The notes beneath the pieces are model-generated. The model saw only the letters and a list, made by a program, of their open reading frames with translations, had not been told where the DNA came from and ran no database searches. Position numbers and translations under genes: made by a program. A stretch of DNA of 17,628 nucleotides from Candidatus Hodarchaeota archaeon (GTDB taxonomy: Archaea; Asgardarchaeota; Heimdallarchaeia; Hodarchaeales; YT1-039), in NCBI GenBank assembly GCA_016840025.1, contig JAEOTF010000216.1, forward strand, positions 1 through 17,628. The letters are read 5' to 3'. Of this stretch, positions 1 to 5,163 are shown in pieces (the stretch's first letter is position 1; every line of letters begins with the position of its first letter).

Positions 1-80
1 ACTTCTTTGTCTAACGCGTCTAAATCTATCGGCCGAGTAATAACAACCGGGGGTCTGCCCCGTTTCTCCTTTTTTCTCAC
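1..80 (-). CDS. N-terminal fragment of an unidentified gene leaving the window
   Basis: A minus-strand frame opens with GTG at 80-78 and stays open for 26 codons to the window edge. An in-frame TAA lies two codons upstream, so GTG is the most plausible start. The peptide begins V-R-K-K-E-K-R-G-R-P-P-V-V-I-T, a very basic stretch with an RGRPP core like an AT-hook, followed by an acidic Asp/Leu-rich segment. An AT-rich TATA-like box at about 109-122 sits at a suitable distance upstream. The product cannot be named from 26 residues. The basic tail only hints at nucleic-acid binding. Confidence 0.4.
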   Translation of the reverse strand, partial: MRKKEKRGRPPVVITRPIDLDALDKE

Positions 81-283
81 CAGTTAATCACAAAAAAGTA
101 TGAGTCGGATAGATTTATATTCATTTTGGCAGGCGGTTTACTATATCTATCCTTAATATCTTTAAATATTGATTTCCTTCCCTTGTCACGATAAATCCCT
201 TCTCAGACCATTTAGCAGATTCCAGTAACATAATATATTCAATGAATTGAAAAAAGTTGTTTATCGCGGGTACTATCATTCTC
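81..283. promoter_or_regulatory. Intergenic region with likely promoter for the left-edge gene
   Basis: This gap separates two minus-strand genes. Read on the minus strand, the segment at about 109-122 contains GAATATAAATCT, a reasonable archaeal TATA element about 30-40 nt before the GTG start at 80. Close after the stop of the hydrolase gene, at 250-255, there is a run of six T on the minus strand, a possible archaeal oligo-T terminator. No coding frame was recognised here. Both sites are read by eye. Confidence 0.3.
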
Positions 284-1240
284 TTATCTGCTAAGGTTAG
301 CTATAAAGGAAGTTACTATTTCTGCAAAATTTGGGGGATACCAATGGTCAAGGTCAGGATATTCAATAAATTCACAGGGTATATTTCCGTCATTCAACAT
401 CATTGCAAGTTTCTTAATATCTTCACGAGGAACTGCGGTGTCTTCCTCTCCCAGAATGATTATTCCCCGGAGATTGCGGTTTTTCGCATCATTGATTAGA
501 GATTGCCATTTCTCAGGTTCGTCCATCTCTGGACCACCTGGAGCCACTACAACAAATCCACGTACAGGTATTATGTCTAGTAATGCTAGTCTAATTGCAA
601 GCCCACCGCCCATTGAAAGACCACCGAGAATTGTGCTCTCTAGATCAACAGAACTGTAGATATTAAGTTTATTTACGTAATTTTTAACTTGATTAGCTCC
701 TGATTCATAGGTGGTCCAATGTGCGCCATCTTTGCCTGACCAATAGAGATTAGTCGACCGAGGCATCCCGAGTACGTAACCGTGGTCAACAACAGTCTTC
801 CAAGCTTCATATTCTTCTTTGATTAAGCCACCATCGGCATGCAAGGCTAATAATAAAGGATAGGGAGAATCAAATTTATCTGGGAAGACTGTTACATTAT
901 GATCTTCCTTTGAAGCTTCTTTAGAACGCTCTACACTAATTTCTAATAGTTTTTCAAATTCTACCATACCTTGAAGGGGTTGTAATGAGGGGCTTTGACG
1001 TAAAACCATCTCCGAATACCACCCGCCTTCATCTAAGATCTCTCTGAGAAAACCAAGGGCTAACTCATATTTTTGTAGTTTTGTTGCAGCACAAATTCGA
1101 GAGTAATATTGGGCAGGTTTTAGATCAGGATACTTCTTTACACCCTCTTTTAAAAAATCGATAACTTCTTGATATTTCCCTGCCTCATATAAGTCATTAG
1201 CTTTACGTAGAATTTTCCAATAATTGTTTGGATTTTTCAT
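284..1240 (-). CDS. TPR-containing alpha/beta hydrolase (esterase/dienelactone-hydrolase-like)
   Basis: The 318-residue protein has two parts. Residues about 8-100 are helical and resemble tetratricopeptide-type repeats (DLYEAGKYQEVIDFLKEG and the following helix pair). Residues about 118-318 form an alpha/beta-hydrolase domain: strand YPLLLALHADGG (oxyanion region, 127-138), nucleophile elbow G-L-S209-M-G-G, a likely acid at D267 in GEEDTAVP, and a likely catalytic H299 in DLDHWYP. The family hydrolyses ester or related bonds, but the substrate cannot be told from sequence. No signal peptide is visible, so it is probably cytoplasmic. The ATG is preceded by AAGGAGATC at about 7 nt, a strong ribosome binding site. 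It diverges from the membrane-protein gene on the other strand. Confidence 0.85.
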   Translation of the reverse strand: MKNPNNYWKILRKANDLYEAGKYQEVIDFLKEGVKKYPDLKPAQYYSRICAATKLQKYELALGFLREILDEGGWYSEMVLRQSPSLQPLQGMVEFEKLLEISVERSKEASKEDHNVTVFPDKFDSPYPLLLALHADGGLIKEEYEAWKTVVDHGYVLGMPRSTNLYWSGKDGAHWTTYESGANQVKNYVNKLNIYSSVDLESTILGGLSMGGGLAIRLALLDIIPVRGFVVVAPGGPEMDEPEKWQSLINDAKNRNLRGIIILGEEDTAVPREDIKKLAMMLNDGNIPCEFIEYPDLDHWYPPNFAEIVTSFIANLSR

Positions 1241-1361
1241 ATACAGATCTCCTTAGTTCGAAGACAAGTGGAAGAATAGTCAGGTCTATTAGAGAGCTAC
1301 TTATGGATTTTTATTCCTTACCTACTTATATTCTAACTTTTTATTTTTATTATGATAACAT
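1241..1361. promoter_or_regulatory. Divergent promoter region between hydrolase and membrane-protein genes
   Basis: The 121-nt gap lies between divergent starts at 1240 (minus) and 1362 (plus). CTTATATTC at 1325-1333 is a TATA-like element about 30-35 nt before the plus-strand ATG. No ribosome binding site is visible there, so that mRNA may be leaderless. On the minus strand, GGAATAAAAATCC at about 1305-1317 could serve the hydrolase, which has its own AAGGAG site. These are visual matches only. Confidence 0.35.
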
Positions 1362-2039
1362 ATGAGAAACCAATCATCAATTAGTATTTCAATTGAAAAA
1401 AATCAACAAAAACTGTATACTCAAATAAGAAAAAGTCATTATTTTCTTGTCACCCAGATTCTTTCCGCGATTGTCTTGGTATTATATCTCATCTTTTATT
1501 ATTACATTTTATTCGAATATATTGTTTATATACTCTTACTACTTTTTCCAATTAATCTATGGAGTAATAAGGACTATTTTCGTCTTCTAGGTTCAAGTTT
1601 TAGAGATTTTAACAATATTGAAACGGTATCTGACGACTCATGCATTCTAAGTGGCTTAGTAGTCTATGTAAATAACTTATTAAATCTGTTACGTCCTTTA
1701 GGAAAACTTTCGTCCGATCCACCCGAAGATACTCGGAGTAAATTAAAACTTGTAAATAAACGAATTTTCTGGTATACTTTCGGTTATATTTTTGAGTTTA
1801 TAGCGATTTTAATAATGATTATTTTGACATTTACATTCTGGAGTAATAGATTGCGTGTAAACGAGTTTCTCACTACTCTATTATCGTTATTTTTACTTAT
1901 GATATTATTATTTAGGGTTATTTTATTTTATAATTGGCAAAATCTCACAAAAAGATGGATTTCAAATGCTCAGGAAGTTATCAACTGGGGTAAAGCAATA
2001 GAACAGTCTTATAGCTTCCATCTCAATCGAGCGGATTGA
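1362..2039 (+). CDS. Four-helix integral membrane protein of unknown function
   Basis: I do not recognise a family for this 225-residue protein. It has two pairs of hydrophobic helices at about residues 27-47, 49-67, 138-160 and 168-190. Between the pairs is a hydrophilic loop of about 70 residues (about 68-137), with D-D-S-C and S-D-P-P-E-D-T turns. The N-terminal 25 residues are polar. The symmetry, two hairpins flanking a soluble loop, is compatible with a small membrane sensor or a bacteriocin-like membrane protein, but nothing decides this. The stop (2037-2039) is two bases before the ATG of the winged-helix gene, so the two are almost certainly cotranscribed and may work together. Codon use is AT-rich like its neighbours. 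Confidence 0.75.
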   Translation: MRNQSSISISIEKNQQKLYTQIRKSHYFLVTQILSAIVLVLYLIFYYYILFEYIVYILLLLFPINLWSNKDYFRLLGSSFRDFNNIETVSDDSCILSGLVVYVNNLLNLLRPLGKLSSDPPEDTRSKLKLVNKRIFWYTFGYIFEFIAILIMIILTFTFWSNRLRVNEFLTTLLSLFLLMILLFRVILFYNWQNLTKRWISNAQEVINWGKAIEQSYSFHLNRAD

Positions 2040-2041
2040 AT

Positions 2042-2371
2042 ATGCCCCATCAAAACACTCCTAATCCGAATTCATTGGACTATAAAGCTAAAAGAAGAAA
2101 TAAATTTGAAATATGGGCAGAGTTATTGGAGATGTGCTTACATACTCCAAGAACACAAAGTTGGCTATTACGGCGGTTAAGATTAAATACAAGTGCAGTA
2201 AAGAATGCTTTAAGTTTTCTAGTAAATGTGGAACTGATTGAGGAAATTAAAAACATTAAAACGGATAATATGGAATTCCGAACAACCACAAGGGGTGAAA
2301 AGGCATTGGATCAATATTATCAGTTAATAACAAAGTTCTTTGGAGATAATTATAACAAAAATGATCAATAG
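2042..2371 (+). CDS. Winged helix-turn-helix regulator, HTH_45-like
   Basis: This 109-residue protein (from ATG 2042; an in-frame TTG at 2036 would overlap the previous stop) is basic and helical. It follows the archaeal HTH_45 winged-helix pattern: a basic opening (KAKRRNKFEIWAELLEMC), a helix-turn-helix around T-Q-S-W-L-L-R-R-L-R-L-N-T-S-A-V-K-N-A-L, then L-V-N-V-E-L-I-E-E-I and a wing ending in F-R-T-T-T-R-G-E-K-A-L. The F/Y-x-T-T-x-x-G-x-x-x-L ending is typical of these DNA-binding domains. It probably binds DNA as a transcription regulator, perhaps of its own operon. It is tightly coupled to the upstream membrane protein. Confidence 0.75.
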   Translation: MPHQNTPNPNSLDYKAKRRNKFEIWAELLEMCLHTPRTQSWLLRRLRLNTSAVKNALSFLVNVELIEEIKNIKTDNMEFRTTTRGEKALDQYYQLITKFFGDNYNKNDQ

Positions 2372-2400
2372 AGGTTATATTCTAAGCTGAAGTGAAGATA

Positions 2401-2895
2401 ATGACCTACACAATTAGATTAAAAAATTCAATAGAAGATATGGCGTTTTTTAATGAACTGGACTATGAATCTTTCAAATCTACTTTGATTCATCAAGTAA
2501 TTTCGGAAGAAGAAACACGTCAAAAGTATGAAGCATTTCAAAAAGCAGATCCTATTGATCCTGAGGGACAAAATCACTTTATTTTTATATTAGAAAATGA
2601 AGAAGGTTTTAGATGTGGATTGATTTGGATTTGTAATCGAAAACCGTTTTGGAGATTCCAAAAACAACATCTTTGGATCTATAACCTTCATATAATCCCA
2701 GAACATCAGGGAAAGGGATTGGCACAAATACTTATGCTCAAAGCAGAAGAATGGGCTAAAAAACTACAATTAAATAATATTGCGTTACATGTAGTTGAAT
2801 CTAATCACATAGCGCGCCATATATATGAAAAATTGGGTTATGAACTTGTAGCTACGCATAATGAAAGTTGTTTTTATGAAAAAAATATCAATTAA
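2401..2895 (+). CDS. GNAT-family N-acetyltransferase
   Basis: The 164-residue protein (from ATG 2401; an in-frame GTG at 2392 would add three residues) has the GNAT fold signatures. Motif A is strand W-I-Y-N-L-H-I-I-P followed by the acetyl-CoA pyrophosphate loop H-Q-G-K-G-L-A. Motif B is L-H-V-V-E-S-N-H-I-A-R-H-I-Y-E-K-L-G-Y, with the Asn and Tyr usual in RimI-like members. It transfers an acetyl group from acetyl-CoA to an amine. The acceptor is unknown. GTGA about 5 nt before ATG 2401 supports that start. It follows the winged-helix gene by 29 nt on the same strand and may share its transcript. Confidence 0.85.
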   Translation: MTYTIRLKNSIEDMAFFNELDYESFKSTLIHQVISEEETRQKYEAFQKADPIDPEGQNHFIFILENEEGFRCGLIWICNRKPFWRFQKQHLWIYNLHIIPEHQGKGLAQILMLKAEEWAKKLQLNNIALHVVESNHIARHIYEKLGYELVATHNESCFYEKNIN

Positions 2896-3014
2896 GGCAC
2901 TAGCATGCTAACTGACAGTTGAATTAGTTGATTTATAATAAAAGACCTTAATAAACGTTTAAATTATTATGGAAGATAGTAATTTATCTGAATTAATGAA
3001 AAAGGTGCGTAATT

Positions 3015-3509
3015 ATGACCAAGAAAGCTAAAGATGCAGAAAAATATTCACGCGAACAGATTTGGGAGAAAATTCGCGCGATCAGGCATAATCACAATAA
3101 TCCATCAAAACTCAAATCGCTTCTTGATGAATGGGATAAGGCATACGGTACTCAATGTAATGATCTAGCTAAAGAGATACTAGCAGAGCAAACCTGTAAG
3201 GCCTGGGCGGCGGTAGCAAAACGTAATCAAACAAAAACCATTGATGATCTTATGAAAATGCTTTGGGAAAATTGGGATGAAGGGGAATTTACTATTAGTA
3301 AGAAAGATAATGAAGTTCAGATTTACTGTACGAAATGTCCAATTGCAGATACTTACAGATTAATAGGGGAGCATGAATATGGATTAATATTCCAGTGCAG
3401 CGAAGATCCACACATTGTCGCAGGATTCAATCCAGAAATTAAGTTTAGGCGTACAAAAACGCTAATGAATGGCGATGATTGTTGTGATCATCATTATTCG
3501 ATGATGTAA
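3015..3509 (+). CDS. L-2-amino-thiazoline-4-carboxylate hydrolase-like protein
   Basis: The 164-residue protein has an N-terminal helical half and a C-terminal half resembling the ATC-hydrolase family. The matching part starts with a C-x-x-C-P motif (C-T-K-C-P-I-A), passes through G-L-I-F-Q-C-S-E-D-P-H, and ends with the family-like R-R-T-K-T-L-M-N-G-D-D-C-C-D-H-H-Y. Characterised members open the thiazoline ring of ATC on the route to L-cysteine. Many family members have unknown substrates. The gene sits 141 nt before a cysteine-synthase-family gene, which fits a sulfur amino-acid context. AAAGGTG about 7 nt before the ATG is a good ribosome binding site, and a TATA-like TTTATAATAAAAG lies at 2931-2943. 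The family call is from memory of the motif and is moderate. Confidence 0.6.
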   Translation: MTKKAKDAEKYSREQIWEKIRAIRHNHNNPSKLKSLLDEWDKAYGTQCNDLAKEILAEQTCKAWAAVAKRNQTKTIDDLMKMLWENWDEGEFTISKKDNEVQIYCTKCPIADTYRLIGEHEYGLIFQCSEDPHIVAGFNPEIKFRRTKTLMNGDDCCDHHYSMM

Positions 3510-3650
3510 TCAACTAAACCACGATAACTCATGTGATAGTGGGACTTTCTTGTATAATATTCCATAAAAGAATACTGTAACCAATTAAATACAAGCTGGT
3601 TTTATACAACAATTTAGCATATTAGTCTAAATTTCATAAGAGGTTTTTAT

Positions 3651-5067
3651 ATGATAATTGGAGAGAATATTCTACATGCTATTGGAAATACATCGATAGT
3701 AAAATTAAACAAAGTAGTTCCACCAAACCATGCAAGAATATTAGTAAAATTAGAATGGGAAAATCCTACTGGAAGTATGAAAGATCGTATGGCACAGGCT
3801 ATGATTGCTGAAGCCGAGAAAGATGGACGTCTGAAAAAAGGAGGAACGGTAATCGAATATACAGGGGGAAGTACTGGAACATCATTACATTAATTTGTGC
3901 TGTTAAAGGCTATAATCTCCGTATCGTGTCCTCTGATGCATTTAGTAAGGATAAGATAGATCATATGAAATCGTTAGGTGCAGAAGTGACGATTGTACCG
4001 AGTAAAGGTAGAGGGATAACTAAGGAACTGATTGATGAAATGATTGAAACAGCGAGTAAATTTAATGAGGAACCAGATACATACTGGACAGATCAACTTA
4101 ATAATGAAGATCATGTCTCAGGTTATTTCTCATTAGGGGAAGAAATTTGGGAGCAAACAAATGGTCAGATAGATGCCTTGGTTCATGTGGTTGGCTCTGC
4201 AGCATCTCTTAAAGGGACGTCAAAAGTACTAAAGAGATATAAGCCAGATTTAAGAATTATTGCGGTCGAACCTGCTGAATCTCCAGTCTTATCAGGTGGA
4301 AAAAGTGAAGCACACGGCATCGGGGGAATTGGGATAGGATTTGAACCAGGTAAACATATCCTAATATATCTTCATAGATATACAAAGGTAGTCTTCGAGT
4401 TCTCTGTTTGGAGAACCCCTGGCTACCTGGCATCACCAGTAGCCTTCGCAATTATTGGAAAATAATTGCCTCATTGTCAGCCCACACTTCATCGAACCGC
4501 GGGAGCGCTTCATCCGCACGAACTGAGGGCAGTTAGCCCGCCTAAGCATTCTTGGCACTGATTCGTTCTTCGGCTACTTCCACAGCCAGCATTGAACGCG
4601 CACCTTCAAGGATGCAAACCCACTAACACTTTAAGGGAGTTTCCGAAGCGAGAACCGTTAGTTCTGGACCGCTTCAATTCCCAATGAAACACTAGTAAGT
4701 CTACTACTTTGTAGTGCTCTAAGTATTTAAAGTTCTTACTGAATAGTAGATTCGACTGGCATATCACCAAACATTAATTTTTAGAAAGATTTAGGAAAAT
4801 ATATGAAGATGTTGGGAACAGTTCTCACCACCCCTATGGAACATGAACTTAGTCGATGAAATCATTCGTATCCCAACACAAGAAGCAAAAATGATGGCTA
4901 GACGATTAGCAAGAGAAGAAGGTCTTTTTGCAGGTACTTCATCGGGTGCAAATGTAGTAGCAGCTATAAAAGTAGCAGAAGAATTGAAGTCCAATGCTAC
5001 AGTGGTTACTGTGATGGTTGATTCTGGTTTAAAATATCTTAGTGCTGATCTTTATAAAAGCGAGTAA
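3651..5067 (+). pseudogene. Disrupted cysteine synthase / cystathionine beta-synthase-family gene
   Basis: Three open segments (3651-3893, about 3890-4348, about 4828-5067) together encode a fold-type II PLP enzyme of about 310 residues. Visible are the PLP lysine in N-P-T-G-S-M-K-D-R, the substrate loop E-Y-T-G-G-S-T-G-T-S, the phosphate-binding loop V-V-G-S-A-A-S-L-K-G, the segment G-I-G-I-G-F-E-P plus P-L-W, the S-S-G-A-N motif and the terminal D-S-G-L-K-Y-L-S. Two lesions break it. One base is missing around 3887-3890, where the expected codons read T-S-L-A-L-I-C-A. A 482-nt insert also splits the E-P-P-L-W stretch. AGAGG before ATG 3651 is a good ribosome binding site. The catalytic residues are intact, so the loss is recent, or the frameshift is an assembly error and the insert is removed from the RNA. 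Confidence 0.8.
4349..4830 (+). other. Structured, G+C-rich insert splitting the PLP-enzyme gene (possible ncRNA, intron or non-autonomous element)
   Basis: Excising 482 nt rejoins G-F-E-P with P-L-W-N-M-N-L-V-D-E-I in one frame. The exact edges are ambiguous because ACCA occurs on both sides (4345-4348 and 4827-4830). By hand count 4391-4690 is 51% G+C, far above the surroundings. Hairpins on the plus strand include GTTCTC/GAGAAC (4399-4416), GGCTA..CTGG/CCAG-TAGCC (4421-4443), a perfect 9-bp stem with GGAA loop (4449-4470), GCGG/CCGC (4499-4517), AACTG/CAGTT (4521-4534), CGTTC/GAACG enclosing GGCT/AGCC (4564-4598), GCA-CC/GG-TGC (4600-4615), GAAGCG-AGAAC/GTTCT-CGCTTC (4645-4674) and AGTAAG/CTTACT enclosing ACTAC/GTAGT (4694-4740). 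No long ORF, inverted terminal repeats, group I or group II core, or bulge-helix-bulge site was recognised. Confidence 0.6.
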
Positions 5068-5163
5068 ATAGATTATCTTTTGTGCTTTTATTAGGATTTA
5101 ACACATATCATTCTGAATTAAAAGTAGATTTAATTAGTCTAATATTTAATTGATCTTAAGCAA

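Noticed and set aside
257..659. Plus-strand frames at 257-499 and 438-659
   Set aside because: Both lie opposite the well-supported hydrolase gene and show no family motifs or ribosome binding sites.
4449..4620. Protein-like reading on the minus strand of the insert (for example A-L-P-R-F-D-E-V-W-A-D-N-E-A)
   Set aside because: The frame is broken by two stops within about 50 codons and the plus strand is equally protein-like in places. The hairpins explain the composition better. A decayed transposase cannot be fully excluded.
4391..4690. Insert as RNase P RNA, SRP RNA or a group I/II intron
   Set aside because: The GAAAGTCC and ACAGAAA-type RNase P boxes, the SRP helix 8 motif, the group I P7 sequences and a group II domain V were looked for on both strands by eye and none was found. 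A covariance-model search could still overturn this.
4350..4820. Spliceosome-like AG/GTAAA...CAG borders of the insert
   Set aside because: Joining at AG 4820 gives the frame reading V-L-T-T-P-M-E instead of the conserved P-L-W-N-M-N-L-V-D-E-I, so these borders do not restore the protein. No spliceosome is known in archaea.
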